Source of the DNA: Podospora comata
Taxonomy: Eukaryota > Ascomycota > Sordariomycetes > Sordariales > Podosporaceae
DNA length: 64,000 nucleotides
Direction of reading: 5' to 3'
Assembly (NCBI GenBank): GCA_017354895.1
Contig: CP071493.1
Coordinates: forward strand, 4,092,001-4,156,000
A model generated the notes under the pieces. That model was not told where the DNA came from. It was given only the letters and a program-made list of their open reading frames with translations, and searched no databases. Below, piece by piece: positions 41,101 to 54,047 of the stretch. Made by a program: the position numbers and the translations under genes. Numbering within the stretch: the first letter of the stretch is position 1; the number at the start of each line of letters is the position of its first letter.

Positions 41101-43470
41101 TTCCTTGAGTACCTGACCATCCAGGCCGGCGTGACGGATGAGGGCAAGGCTCTTCGCGAGCAATTCAAGGAACGGGGCATGAAGATGGACGAAGCCAAGA
41201 CAGCCGAGGATATCTCGATGATTCTGAAGATGCGTTCACAGAACCTGTTTGAGCAGTCGGGCAACCAAGAGAAGTTGGAGCAGCTCGATATTGACGCCAT
41301 CCTCGAAAACGCCGAGGTCACCAAGACAGATGTTGACGACAAGATCAATCTCAGCAGTGGTGGTATTGATTGGGACAACTGGATGCACTTCACTGATGTC
41401 AAGGTGGACGATCTGGCTCTCGACTGGGACCAAATCATTCCCGCCGACCAGCTCGCTGCCATCAAGGCAGAGGAGGACAAGAAAAAGCATGAAGAGTATC
41501 TTGCCAAAGCCATGGAAGAGTCTGCACCACGCAAGGCCGCCATCAAGGGCTCTAAGAAGAATGTTGAGAACGAACGGGCCGAACGTCTTGCCAAGAAGCG
41601 ACAGCGCGAAAAGCTGGAGTTGGAAGAGTTCGAGGAACAGCGTGCGCAGGCTTCCGATCCTCGGCGCCCACTTAATGAGAAGGAAACGCGCAATCTTATC
41701 CGAGCATTCTTCCGGTATGGCGACTTTGATGACCGAGAAGACGAACTCGTTCAGGATGCCCGTCTCAGTGACCGAGACCGCGAGTTTTTGAAAGGTATCA
41801 TTGACGATCTAGTGGCTGTGAGCAAGCAAGCTGTTGACCTCAACAACGAAAGGCTTCGCGGGGAAGAAGAACGAGCTGGCAAACCGCTTGCCAAGAAGGA
41901 CAAGAAGGCCGTTCTGGTGGACTTTGGCGAGGTTAGGAAAGTCAACGCCGAGACGGTGGTGGAGAGACCCCCTCAGCTTAAGCTTCTGCGTCGCGTGCTT
42001 GCAGAGCACGGCGACATCCTGACCTTCCGTCTCCCCGAGGCAGCCAAGTCTGCCGCCTACAGCTGTGAATGGGGTGCGCGGGAAGATGGCATGCTTCTTG
42101 TCGGTATTGATCGATATGGGTTTGGTGCCTGGACTCAGATTCGAGATGACCCGGAGCTGAACATGCAAGACAAGTTCTTCCTCGAGGAGCATCGTGTCGA
42201 CAAGAAGGAGGAGCGTCGCAAAGGGGATGAAAAGGGGATACAGTCTCCCGGTGCTGTCCACCTGGTTCGGCGGTCCGAGTATCTCCTTTCAGTGCTTCTG
42301 GCCAAGTACTCCAACGACGCCAATGCCAAGAAGGCCGTTGAGAACCACCATCGCAGTAAGAAGCTACTGATGAATGGCGGTCGCCGCGCTGATGGGGGGT
42401 CTGTCTCGGCGTCTCCTGCCCCGCAGATGTCCAAGAAAAACAGCCGTGATCGTAACTACTCCCATGCCGAACACCATCGGTCTTATAGCAACGGGAATGA
42501 CCGCGGTACGCCCCGACCCGACAAGCGGAAGTATGCCGATGACTATGATGATCGCAACTCCAAACATCGTCGTGTAGAGGTTGATGCGAAGCATGACAAG
42601 AAGCCCCGGGAGAAGGAGAGACCCAAAATGGATCCTGAGACTATGGAGAGGTACAGGCGTGACAGGCAAAAGGCAGTAGATCGGTTCTGGGAACTGGCGA
42701 ACTTGAAGGACGAAGAGATCAACCACTCGGACAACCTTCAGCTGGTGTGGTCGCTTCTTCGCCCGCTCAAGAAGAACATGGAGCGTATCATGTGTTCCAA
42801 AGAGCTCTTCCCTGCCGCTAAGCAACGGGCCAAGGTTCTCGGTGCGGAGATTCGCGAGTTTGGCAACTTCCTGAAAGATTTGCGGGCCAAGAACCCAGAA
42901 CTTGAGGGAGAGGGCCTCGAGACGCAGTTTTGGTAAGTCTGGTCGACTCGTTGGACCTGAATTGAATATTCTGCTAACATTTCCATCAGGGAATTCCTGT
43001 CTTCGATCTGGCCTCTTGGCGACGTGAAGGTCTCGGGCAAGAGGCTTCAAAAGATGTACGGGGACTTGGAGGAACGGGGCAGCAAGGACCGTCATGACGA
43101 GAAGCAGCCCACAGAACCAAGACGAGGCAGGCATCCGGATCTTGAGGATGGCGAGATCGCAAGCGACCGTGACGATCGCCGGGCGCGCCACCCTTACCGT
43201 GATGACCGCCGTGAAGAGCGCAGGGAGGAACGCAAGGATCGTCGAGATGACCGCCGGGACGACCGTCGCGATGACCGCCGCGATGATTATCGTCGTGATG
43301 ACCGCCGGGATAGCCGCCGGGATGAGCCGGCACGCCGCAGCAACTACTATGACGACGATCGTCTCAACTTCCACAGGCATCGTCGGCCAGCGGAGAACAG
43401 TCAGGGGCAACCTGCCCGTCACTCATGGCAGCAGAACCGCAGCCCAACGGCCCGTCACAGTCCCTACTAG
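38131..43470 (+). CDS. CHD1: Chd1 chromodomain-helicase chromatin remodeller
   Basis: ATP-dependent remodeller that spaces nucleosomes over transcribed genes. Five exons: 38131-38559, 38613-38639 (27 nt), 38696-38792, 38864-42932 and 42990-43470; introns of 53, 56, 71 and 57 nt; 1700 aa. After an acidic N-terminus with a DADADADADD run come tandem chromodomains (~275-340 and ~375-430) and the SNF2 ATPase: Walker A DEMGLGKT (~480) and DEAH box (~594). The helicase C-terminal lobe has the motif IDSD-like YDSDWNPQ and HRIGQKRPV. SANT-SLIDE DNA-binding region follows, then the CHCT (DUF4208) domain (from MDPETMERYRRDRQKA). The last exon adds a basic Arg/Asp-repeat tail. The 27-nt exon encodes SRPTQRRKV, completing the conserved N-terminal motif. 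Convergent with the sirtuin gene. Confidence 0.96.
43200..43335 (+). repeat. Arg-Asp repeat tract in CHD1 C-terminus
   Basis: Tandem 12-nt-like units encode repeated RRDD, with some RREE variants. The tract lies after the CHCT domain and has no counterpart in the core family domains. Confidence 0.8.
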
Positions 43471-45326
43471 TAGGTTTCTTGAGCAATGGTCGAAAGGCGA
43501 CGTCTTTCTCTGATATTAAGAAAGAATAGGGGGGGATGGACGTTGGCAATTGTTTATTGAGCATTCAACCGGCATTTATTGCATTCGTCTGGCGTACTGG
43601 GCACCATAAGGGAGTGTGTTTTAACGCGAGGGGTTGTGTTCATCTCGTCTCTTTGCTCACACATATGCGAGAACTGATAAACGTTTTTAACATACCCGGG
43701 TATTGCATTTTTTGGGTTCAAAATAAGGAGTGTTTTTGGTGGGTGTATCGAGAGGCTTTTACCATGATTTGACGGGTCGAGGAAAAGATAACCAAGAGAG
43801 AGAGCAGGGACAACAAGAGTGGAGGGGGATGTTTATTGATCCGGCATTAGCGATGAGTTCTCTTTGCTTTCTGGTAGTTTTTTGCTTCTATCTGTAATTT
43901 TTTTTCTCGTCGTCTTTTTGTGGGCACTTAAAGCGTGTTGTGTGTGTGATTTGTTTTTGTTTATCTTGTCTTGCAGGATGAACAAATGATGGGGTGAGGG
44001 AGAGAGGTAACTTGAGAGTTTCAAGGGTGCCTGCCTACCTACCCACCTAGTATTCCTATTGTTGTCTCTCTGTCTATCTTGTCTACTGTCTGGGTGGTGG
44101 TGGCAGTGCTTGTATTCGCCTTGAGACTATATTTTTTGGGGGGAGGTCATTTATTTACTTTTTTTTTTAGCCATGGGGAGATGAACGAAAAGGTGGGTTG
44201 GTTGGTTGGTGTTTCGTGTGTGTGAGTGAGTGTGTGCGGTGTGGTGCAAAAGATCATGATAAGTATACAGGCGTGAGATGAGATGAGAGGGAGGTATGGA
44301 TGTCATTTAGAGTATAGCTGGAGACGTGAGATGAGAAGAGATAGATACAAAGTCTCGAAAAAAGAGAGAATTATTGTTACAAATAATGAGAAGATGGTAA
44401 AACAATTAATATCTGACTATCTATGCTGTGTTGGCGGCGGCTGATAATGACGCTGCCGCCGTCAACAACAAAGTCACGTGAATTATTTCGACGCTGCCGT
44501 CGTCGTCCCTCGCTTGCAACAGGATCAAGTGATGATACCACACTGACGGTTTTATTCATTATCTCCCCTTGTAATCGTAACAGTAAGTGATAAAAACCCA
44601 ATAATATTTTGTTCTCCTTCCAAAAAGGTGGAAAAAGGCTGAATCTAATAAACTCCAAGTCTCCCGAGTAATGGACCCCATAAGACAAATAAAGGGCGAC
44701 TGAACCACTGCTTCTTATTGTTCCTATCCCCTCAAACTCCATAAACACCAGACTTGACTTCTTCTTCCCTGTTCCGCTCCCATATATGTGATGATCTCTC
44801 TCTCCCTCTTGCGAAGAAAGGTGAATAAAAACGGTATGCACCAAGTTCGGGGGTATGTACTATATGTGCAAATGTGACGATGGAATGTGATGGACGTGTG
44901 TAATCGAAATTTTCATGTACCCTGTTGTTTGCTCCCCAACACCGATAAGAAATCCACGGAGCTTGTGTTCCATCCTCCCCTGGAAAGACGAGACCCTGCT
45001 GGCTTGACCTCCCAGTTGACAGTACGCTGCCTCAATAATACCGCCAATGCCTGATAAAAGAAAAAAGGCCACCCGGACAATTAATAAACCGACCAGCTTC
45101 CAGTTTATTTTTTCCCTCTCTCATGTCGAATGTGAAACAGAAACTCCATCTTGTGCAATGGGAATGATGCGACACCGGGCCATGATGGGATCGGAAAACA
45201 CAAAGCCAACCGGTTTGTTGCTTATAAACAAAAGAATGCCGTGAGTTGTCGAAAAAAAGCGCCAATAGAAACCAAGTGATTTGCTCAAGGGAGAAACTGA
45301 ACAACAACCCCCACCACCGAGGCCAG
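43471..45326. other. Convergent region CHD1 / sirtuin
   Basis: About 1.9 kb, T-rich on the plus strand near 43.5-44.2 kb, with short GT/GA-rich simple stretches near 44.2-44.35 kb. Only short, featureless open frames are seen. No gene is supported. Confidence 0.5.
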
Positions 45327-47323
45327 TCAATCAATGAGATGGCCCATACTCCTCGGCTTGCTACCAGGGGAGATCGTCTTCATAGCGGAAGCGACAAACT
45401 CTTGGCTGGTAGGCGTGGTCGGTGGACTAGATGTAAGCCCAGCAGCTGGGAGTACAAGCGGCTCTGGCCGTCGAACTTGATCCTTGGGCCGCAATGATGG
45501 GAGACCGGCAGGTGAGTCGTCTGGCGGGGAGGACAAGTCGGATGAATCGGGGTCCAAAAACTGCTTCTTAGGGGTCTTTATTTCCCTGATTGGCACCGCT
45601 TTGGTAGCTTTGAACGTCTGGTTGATCCTGTTCTTGGGCTTGGGGGCTGCCTTCTTCGGTTGTCTCGGCTTTCTCTTGGGGGCGGCCTTTTGCGTCGCAG
45701 GCGCGGGCTCGGCCGCTGTGGTGGTGCTAAAGCTGAGCGTGCTCTGTTTAGGGGGTCTGCCCCTCGGCCTGGGCGCTGGAAGGAGGGCGTTGCGAAGCTT
45801 GGGACTGGCAATCGGCGTCGGCATACCGCCTTGCTCGGCAAGTTTCGACTTGCGGTTGCCGGGAGTCTGTACTTCCTGCGAGGACCGCGAAGATTGAGAT
45901 GGTTGCGAAGACTGCGATGACTCGAACCCATCGTCATCGTCTTCTGTGTTTTTCCGCTTGCGCTCAAGTAGGATGTCGATTCTATTGCGCTCTAGGTTGG
46001 CGGCGTAGCGCTTCTCCTTCAGCTCATCCCCAGTGACCATGTAGGATTCCCGATCTCCTATATCTTGCTGATCCCAACGTGGCAAGTTGACCAATTCCGC
46101 GACGTCGTCACACTTCGCTTTGATGACCAGATCCCAGCAATCCTTGAATTCGACGCCCTGTGGCTCCGGGTCAAGATTGATCCAGGCAGTAAGGCCGTCT
46201 CTCTTGTTCCGGGTCAGCTGGCATAGCTCCTTGACGAGTCTTCGCACGCCAGGGATTTTGAGCGTAGTCCCCACCACAATAACAGCGTCCGGAACTCTCC
46301 GTAGATCTGCCTTTGAAACCATCCCGATCGCATCCTCGTCGGGGTTGTATTCGTTGTATAGCACAATCCGTGGGCGTAACTTGCCGATGCCGTGACTTCG
46401 CTTCCCCGCAAAAGCGGTTCGTACTTCGTCCTGCTCCTTGCACTTCTCGCAGAGTGGGGGTTCCGGGCCCTGAAACAGCGACGGGTTGAAGGTCTCCAAG
46501 TGGTTGCATTTTGTGCACACCATTTTCTCCAAGCCGCCATGGAGTTGAATCGTCGTTGGCCATGGGCCTTTGCTGTTCAGGGGCACATTCGTCGCGAGCG
46601 GTGGCATCTGAGTATCTAAACTATCGATATTCTGAGTGTACAAGCGCATGAGCCGGCCCTCTGAGGCAATGGATGCCAGCATGTGGTGGAACGGCGTTGG
46701 CTTGGCTTCAGATGCCATCTGCGACAATTCGCGGACCATGTCGTGGAAGGAGGTGGTGGAGGAGTCGTGTTTGTAGACGGAGGCATCAAAAAGGTGCTTC
46801 CCAGACGCCTTGAGCTTGTGTTGGCCGCGCAGTGTCGTGAAGAGTCCTGTCGATGAACGAAAGTCGGGAACTGGGGGTCACATCTCAGTCAGCATTAAGG
46901 GGTACAAATGTTGGGTGGATGAAGGGTTAACCTACTGCCTGCAGAAACAGAGATTCCAGCGCCCGCAATCACCACAATCTTCTTCTTCTTTCTCAGGGCT
47001 GTCAACAGCCTCTGAAGATTCTCTTGGTCCTCATTGTCATAATTCTCCAGGTCGACATACTCGGTTGTGCGGGGCCGTGGGGCTGCGACGCGACGGCGCT
47101 TGGTTGGTGGGGGACCGTCTGTCCGCACTTGGATCTCTCCCGAAAGGTCTGGCATGTCGTATGACTTCCGTGGAGTTGCGCTGCCCGAGGTAGTTGCGCT
47201 AACACTCGGTGATGGGTATCGATTGGAAACATCCATGGCGGGTGAAGGGGGCGAGGGAGACTGTGAAAGGACCGAGAGAGGTGACGATGGAGGGGACGCT
47301 GTTGAGCGTCTGGAAAACGCCAT
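45327..47323 (-). CDS. Sirtuin, Hst3/Hst4-type NAD-dependent histone deacetylase
   Basis: NAD-dependent protein deacetylase; fungal Hst3/Hst4 enzymes remove H3 K56 acetylation. Exons 47323-46936 and 46870-45327 (65-nt intron) give 643 aa. The NAD site GAGIS (121-125) is split from IPDFRSSTGLF by the intron. TQNID, catalytic His in LHGG, a zinc site CTKC...CEKC (19 residues between pairs), LRPRIVLYNE, GTTLKI and NLDP follow in order. The ~110-residue N-terminus is Ser/Pro-rich with a KRRR nuclear signal. The ~240-residue C-terminal tail is basic, with an AT-hook-like RPRGRPPK followed directly by QSTLSF. Group assignment to Hst3/4 rather than Hst2 or Sir2 comes from the wide zinc site context and long tail, and is an inference. 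Divergent from MED16. Confidence 0.9.
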
Positions 47324-48884
47324 GGTGGCAGTCTAAGTTGGCGTCAGAGCGAAGAAAACCCAACAGTCTGTCAATGGTGTGGCTGGAGCAGAGTTTGTGG
47401 GTTTCGCAGGACCCTCGGGGTGAGAGGAGCAAGACGAGCGGAGGGCGGTCGGTGTTGGCCAAGTGTTGGTTATATCATGGCGAGATGCCAAAGCCCACAG
47501 TGTGTAGAAAAAGGTTTTCCCCCAGGATTGGGCCGATAATAGCAGGTCGCGTGGACAATAGGTGAAAAGGCGCGCTCGGTGGGCCGTGGTTCACGCGTCG
47601 TTGGGTGAAATGGGACAAAATGAGGGTGGTTGAGTGCCTGAGGCTTGGAATTACCCACGTCTGGGCATTGTTCGAGGTTGACGTTCGTTCTTTGCCGGGG
47701 CGCAGAAAGCGTAGAAAGGGGAGGATGCGAGTTGCGATTGGCGGCAGATGCAGGCCGTGACAGCCAAGCAAAAGCCCCAGAAAATACCGCTCCCCTGGCA
47801 CCTACGATCCACTGTGCGTTCATCGGGGCAACGGTTAGAGGTATCCATCCACATGTATGTAGATCCAGGTATGTCTTAGATATCGGATGCCCACCTTAGG
47901 TATCTCGTATTATGGACGAGAAGAGAGAAAGGACTCTTGGAGCAGTTGTGGTTATTTAGGCCCAACCAAGGCCCTTCAACTATGGCCTTTCACCTCGACA
48001 CGATGGCTCGGGCTATGGCTTTGGGCACTGAAGTGGCCCGTGCGAGACTCAGGATGTTAAGAACCAAATTCCTCAGGTAAGAAGGTCACCAGCACTTTGA
48101 TGCTTGGTTGGGCCAACCCATCATCTTCTGGCGATCTTGCTCTCCTTATCCATACATACAGGGCGGGCAGGTAGTTTTCCGAGCTGTGACTACCCGAAAA
48201 GCTTTTAGAGATTCAGCAATGTCAAATAGGACAAAATGTGAGGATAGCTGATCCTGACTACCCAGAAGCAAGATGACGTGCGTGTGCTGCGTGGGTACAA
48301 AGGTACGTACCTTAGCTGGGTGGGCGACCTAGCGTTGCTCGGAAACCAGGCAGCTTGGCATGCAGCACTTGCAAGGGGCGGTGGGCTGGCAGCCACAACG
48401 TGTGGCTTTGTTCCCTTCAGCCTGCCAGGTGCCATTCACTTCACTCCGGGTGCGTTCTCTCAGTGGCTCTACAAGGTGTACGCAGTACATGCTGCAAGCC
48501 GCCACAGCACACCACTCAGTAAGTATCTATGAGAAGCCATCTTCATCTTGCAGCCGCGTAGAACAAGACGATCATCAGCATCCATCATCAACTTCCATCA
48601 GTGTTCCATAAGCTCCATCATAGATACTGAAGTCCATCATCGCGCCAATACCATTTCAGTCACTGCTGCTTCACTTCATACACACCTAGCAAGTGGGACC
48701 TTCAACATAAATACAGCAGCAGCTTTTTTTTCACGGTAATTCCATAGTCTGAAACACTCTCAAGCACACGTGAACCCAAAGCTCATTATCGTATCAGAAC
48801 AGACTTGCCAAGGTAACCCACCAAAACGGTCGACGGCGTTGAGTTTGAAGCTTTCCCAACAAGCCGAGGGCGGCAGCCCACATC
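47324..48884. promoter_or_regulatory. Divergent region sirtuin / MED16
   Basis: A 1.6-kb region between two divergent genes. It contains short GGTACC-type and CATCATC stretches near 48.3 and 48.57-48.63 kb. Open frames are short and unrecognised. No gene is supported. Confidence 0.4.
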
Positions 48885-51800
48885 ATGAGTGCCCATGACA
48901 TGTCCCTCCTGGGCGGGGATTCCATGAGCATCGACTCTGGAATCCAGGTGATGCAGAGCATTCAAGGCATGGACGGTGCCATGGCTCTCGATGATGTCGA
49001 CCTCTTCGGAGATCCTGTTATGGACAATGCTCTGGGTACCCTGCCCCTGACCTCTCGCCCTCCTCCAAGTAAGCAGCTTCAGCAGCGGCTGGACCAACTC
49101 CGAGCCCGTGGTTGCTGTCAGGGAATCGCTTGGGGCCGCTTGGGGAACATAGCCTGCGTCTCCAAAGATGGCATGTCGGTTGACATTCGCTACATGCGTT
49201 GCAATCCCGAGAACGGTGAATGGGATATGAATGATCCAGGCTCTTCTGCCACCATTTCACTGGTTCATGGTCCGCCCTCGTTCATCTCGCTGCCTTCTGC
49301 CGGTGCCCCCATAGTCCACGTCGCCTGGTCCCCTACCACGCATATGGCTGACTTGGCCGTCATTGATGCTCTCGGCCGCATCAGCATTCTCTTCTTCCCA
49401 CTGCAGATCAACAGACCCTATCCTATGAGAAAATGGGATTCCGATCCTGTGGACGACCTCCACAGCGTCGTCGGTTGTCACTGGTTACCAATCGGTAACG
49501 CAGCAAGCCAGAGCCGAGGGGTATGCCGTTCTCTTTCAGGACCACATGTTTAGCAGTCTTGCTTACACTCGGTAGTTTCTCACCCAATGCAGTGGTGCAC
49601 ACTGGGCAGGGTCCGAATACAAATACAACCACATGGCTCAGCCGGCTTTTGGGCCGTCACATCCTCACCCTGGAAGGAGCGCGCTGGTGTGTGTTACCAC
49701 AAATGGTCTTCTGAGGCTGTTCTATCAAATTAGCAGCCGGCATGAGGAAACGGCTCTCGAGCTCGAGAGTGTGACGGCCGCCGATGATCTCATCACGCAC
49801 GCCTCTTTCTGCTGTGATAAACGTAAGACCCCGCCAGACTCGAAATGTGTTGCAGCAGAACTAATATTTTTGGTCAGCAAACACCCTTCTCATAGCTCTC
49901 GCTACGGCGTCCAAGCAGCTGAGGGTAGTGCGTGTTGGTGTGAACTGGGGGAATCCCCCAAGTGATAAGCAGGTGCACCCAGGCAGTATACAGTTAAGAC
50001 CATCGATGAAAGAGGTGCATGTAGCCACCACCAGTTGGCTACAACATGGCCCGAGCGAGTCGACTCTAGACTTTTCCATGGCACAGCTCTCTCACCTCCT
50101 AGTACTCCCGTCTTTCATGGAGACCAGTAACCCTCCAACCTTCGCCCCAGCAGTTGTTGTCACGGTGAGATCATATCTGCCAAACGAAACCTCGCCCTAC
50201 GATCAGGAAACCCAGAGCATCATCGATCGCTGGGAGGTTCTGAACGATCAAGCCCAAGCACCACATCCCGCGTTTGAGCAGCTGGGTCCCCGGAACGGTG
50301 CTGGAGCTGCCCCCCCGGTAAGTTTCTATGAACTTTGATGATAGGAAAGCCGCAGCTAATGGGTAAATCAGACCATGACTAGGTTGCGGAAGCTGGAGCC
50401 AGTCACAATCCCCAAAGTGGTCATCTCAATGCAAACGACCACCATACAGCTGGGAAGAGTCGTTTGCTTCACCTTTAGCGACGGCACCGTTCAGTACCGT
50501 GACAGGTTCACCATGGCTGAACTTTACAACGAACACAACACCGAGAACATCAACAGCCCTCACCAGGTTGGGTTCCAGTTTGACGATCCGACGCCCTGTA
50601 AGTCCTCCATACTAGTGTGTTTGCAGGTACTAGCTCCATGGTGACTAATTTTCCCACTGTTCAGGTCTTCAGGTCGCTTTCTCTCCGAGCAACTTTGCAT
50701 TCGTCCAAGTGTGTGAGGATAACACATTGAAGCTGAGAAAACTGCATTATACAATGGGTGATTTAGGTTCCCTTCAAGACGGTTAGTGTGGTGATGCTTC
50801 CTTCGGCCCATGTGAGAGACCCCCAACTAAATCTGTGATCTAGTCCAAGCAAGGGCTGTTCTGGCATCTCTCACAATGCCCATCTCTTTTGCCTGGCAAC
50901 AGCAAATGACCTTTGATGACATCCTGGCGGTTGTCCGTCCCTTGACCCAGCATCCGAGTAAGTTTACCCCCTGGAAAGGTTGGTCACGCCTGGATCTAAC
51001 AAAAGTTCCATTTTAGAGTTCACAAATGCCTTGTTTAAGGAAATCATAACTCTGCTTCGGACTGTGGTCGACTACTCGGAAGAACAGCAGCAGCTTGTCG
51101 ACACGCTCATCCGGAACAACCAGCTGCAGTCCTGTCTGAGCCTTCTGAACCACTTTGGCTTCAATGGGAACTTCGAAGCCAGGTCTTTCCACGGAAAGTT
51201 CGCCTCGGTCGCCCTCAACCTGAGAAACATCATTGTTCTCATTGTGCTTGCGAACCACAGCCCACAAAAGTCCAACGGGGTACTGAACCCGCTCGATGAA
51301 TCAGAGGTGGTCGAGACCCTTGTCGGGTGCGCAGAATGGGCCGTCAGCTTGTTCTCGTGGCTCATCGACTCGCTCTTCAACCTGCTCGACGACCCCGAGT
51401 TCATGGCGCTCCTTTCCGACCAGAGACGATTCCAGGAACTGGCGAGCTACCTCCACACCCGCAACGACGTCTCGGTCTATCTTCTCCTCTGCTCATCAAC
51501 ACGCAGCTTGCTCCAGGTTGCCTGCCGTCGGGTCGCGGGCTTGGAGGAAATCAGCAGCCGCGCGCTCACGTACTACAAGACTCACAGCGTGACTGAGACA
51601 GGGGCTGCTCTTCACCATGCCTATCAGAGGATGTACCGCACCAGCTCCAGCAGCCCGGTTAAACCCCAGGATTTTGAACGCCTCTTGAGCACCCTCGGCA
51701 GGGACATTTCCACTGCCTATCAAAGAACGCTCACGGCGATGGCCAAGTCCAAGGACCAGACCCAGCCCGGGGCCACGGAGCAGCAGCAGCAGCAGGCCCA

Positions 51801-52500
51801 GCTGAGGGTGGAGCTTTTTGTAAAGTCGGCACAGAACCGGTGGGAGCTGGAGATGCTGTCGGGGGCTAACCCGCCTAATATCTTCCGCGAGGTGCTCGCT
51901 CGCCTTTTTACGAGCACGCTGACGACGTTTAAGGCATTGACGGACCCCGCGAAGCTGTATTTTGCCAATTATGACCTGCTTGAAGTCAATGATGATGCGA
52001 AGACGTTGAGGGCGAGGAAGAAGGCGGGGAAGTATGTGGATGTTTTTAAGAGGGTGGAGTTGGTTGCTGGGCAGCAGCAGCAAAACACGCAGTCTTTCCC
52101 TCCTGCTGCTGTGACGAATGGGGCTCAGGGGAAGGCTGGTGGTGGGGAGAATGTCAAGACTGAGGCTGGTGTGGGGGGTGCGGCAGGTGTGAAACTGGGG
52201 GGCACGCCTTCGTTGACGTTGGGGTTGGCAGGGGGTGGTGGTGGTGGTTCTGCCGGTGCTGGCAATGGGGCGAATGGGGGTGCTGCTGTTGCCATGACGC
52301 AGGTTCACAGCCCGAGGGATGAGGGAGCGGGAGGGGCGGGAGGTGGGCATGCTATTCGGTGGAGGCGGTGTGTGAGGTGTGCTTCGGTTATGGAGGACAT
52401 TATGAACCAGCGGCCTGGGTTTACATATGTGCTGGCGCAGCAGCGGAAGTGCTGTTGTGGAGGGGCTTGGGCGCTGGTTGCGAAGGGGGCTTTGGGGTAG
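48885..52500 (+). CDS. MED16: Mediator complex tail subunit 16 (Med16/Sin4)
   Basis: A tail-module subunit of Mediator linking transcription factors to RNA polymerase II. Seven exons: 48885-49520, 49576-49822, 49878-50317, 50372-50597, 50665-50781, 50844-50957 and 51017-52500; introns of 54-67 nt; 1087 aa. The N-terminal half is the WD40-like beta-propeller region (GRLGNIACVSKDG, IVHVAWSP, ALVCVTTNGLLRLFYQ, DDLITHASFCCDK). The C-terminal half is helical (FTNALFKEIITLLRTVVDYSEEQQQLVD). The very C-terminus has a Cys cluster (RCVRC and KCCCGG) that looks zinc-binding. A Gly/Ala-rich insert (~1000-1050) precedes it. The exon 1/2 junction was chosen at acceptor 49575, which restores frame; the nearer AGs do not. 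The last ~600 bp are strongly G-rich. Convergent with the DUF3500 gene. Confidence 0.9.
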
Positions 52501-52710
52501 AAGAGATGGAAGTTTATGCGCTTGGATAGATCGTTCACAAGCTCACGGTCAAATAGTTCGCTCGTTGGGGATACGAAAATTGACGTGTGGCTGCCAACCT
52601 GAGCATGACCGTTTCATTTCGTGTATACACAAGCCAGTTCTAATGAGTTGAAATCACTTCTTATTCTTTTTTTACCATAACCAACCCCTATTTTGCTTTG
52701 CCTTTTTGTC

Positions 52711-54047
52711 CTACGGTTCCCAAAGATACCTCTGCTCCACCACCCCCTCCTTCACCAACCCCCTCAACGCCATCCCATAATCCCCCCCATTCGGCGTCCT
52801 AAGCAGCGTATGAATATGAAACTTTGCCGGCTCCTTATTCGTCAAGAAAACCCCCGAGTGGTGATCAAACTCGACCAAAATCACGGGGCTCTGAACCCGG
52901 TAGTAAAACGCATCGTGATCCCCAAACCCGCCAATCCAACAAAAGTACGTCTCGTGAAACCACTCCTTCAGCTGCTCAAGTCTGATCTTCCTCGCAGTGG
53001 AGGGGAGGTAGAGGAGGTACTCGTCCAAGATCTCCGCAACGAGATCCTGTTGGGACTGGGTCATCTCCGAGACTAACACCCCCTCATAAGGAACAACCCT
53101 ATTGTCCCGATAGGCACCGCAAAGGTGGCGTTGGTCGTCGTGGTTCCACCTCCCCTTTGGCATGGCTTTATCTTTTAAATTCTTATACACCTGCGCGAGT
53201 GTTTGTTTCTCAACCGGTAAAGACTGCATCAGCTGCAACCCCAACTTCTCCTCCCGCTGCAGGATTTGGGTTCCTTTGTAGGGGCCCGAGTCAATCATGT
53301 TTGGCTCTGCGCCTGTGAACCACGGGCTTATCACCACTTGGTCTTTGTAGAAGAAGAGGTTGAGGCAGAGGTGGTGGCCGTAGAAGGAGTAGCCCCAGGG
53401 TGTTGTGGTGGAGGGGGAGCCGAAAAGGACAAAGTTGTAGGAGTGCTCGTTGCAGATCTTCGGGGCGGAGACGAGCTCGCCGAGGAAGTGGTTGATGCGC
53501 ATGGCCGAGAGGGCTTTCTGGTAGCCCTCGGGGGAGAGGGAGGATTGAAGGACTGAGAGGACGGCATCCCGGATTAGGGGGGTGAGCTCGTCGAGGCGGA
53601 TGCCTTTGTTGGAGAGGAGGAATTCGGGGTTGGACCAGGTGCGCCATTCGGGGGAGTCGATGTGGTAGAGGGTGGATTCGAGTTGGGAAGGGGACAACAG
53701 GGAGAGGAGGTTGGTGGTGGCGGTGACTATGGAGGAGATGGGGATTTCTTCTGGGGAGAGGTGGAAGAGGTTTGGTTTTACGTTTCCTGGGAAGCGGGTT
53801 AGAATGGACGGCGCTGAATGGCCGTAAAGGGGTTATGAAACAGACCATCGCTGGTTACGCCCTTGAAAGGCTCCTTGTAGAGCTTCAGCCAGTGAAGGTA
53901 GAGGCCATGAAGCCATGGGGGGTTCCCCCCTTCAATGAATGCTTTGGCGTATTCATGGGCATCCTGCTTTTGCATCTCAGTGAAGCGGGGGATGGACAAG
54001 TCAGGGAGGTGCTTATGGTATGTCTCGATGTCTGGTTGGTCTGCCAT
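52711..54047 (-). CDS. DUF3500-family protein, function unknown
   Basis: Exons 54047-53846 and 53786-52711 (59-nt intron) encode 425 aa. Conserved family features: SEEGYQKA-like region, GELVSAPKICNEHSYNFVLFG, GSPSTTTPWGYSFYGHHLCLN, FTGAEPNMIDSGPYKGTQ, and near the C-terminus VEFDHHSGVFLTNKEPAKFHIHT followed by RTPNGGDYG. Repeated conserved His residues (GHH, DHH, HIHT) suggest metal or substrate binding, but no reaction is established that I know of. No signal peptide or membrane segment is seen, so it is probably cytosolic. The ATG at 54047 is the first in frame. The middle is C-rich and the final ~400 bp G-rich on the coding strand, as in several neighbours. Confidence 0.85.
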
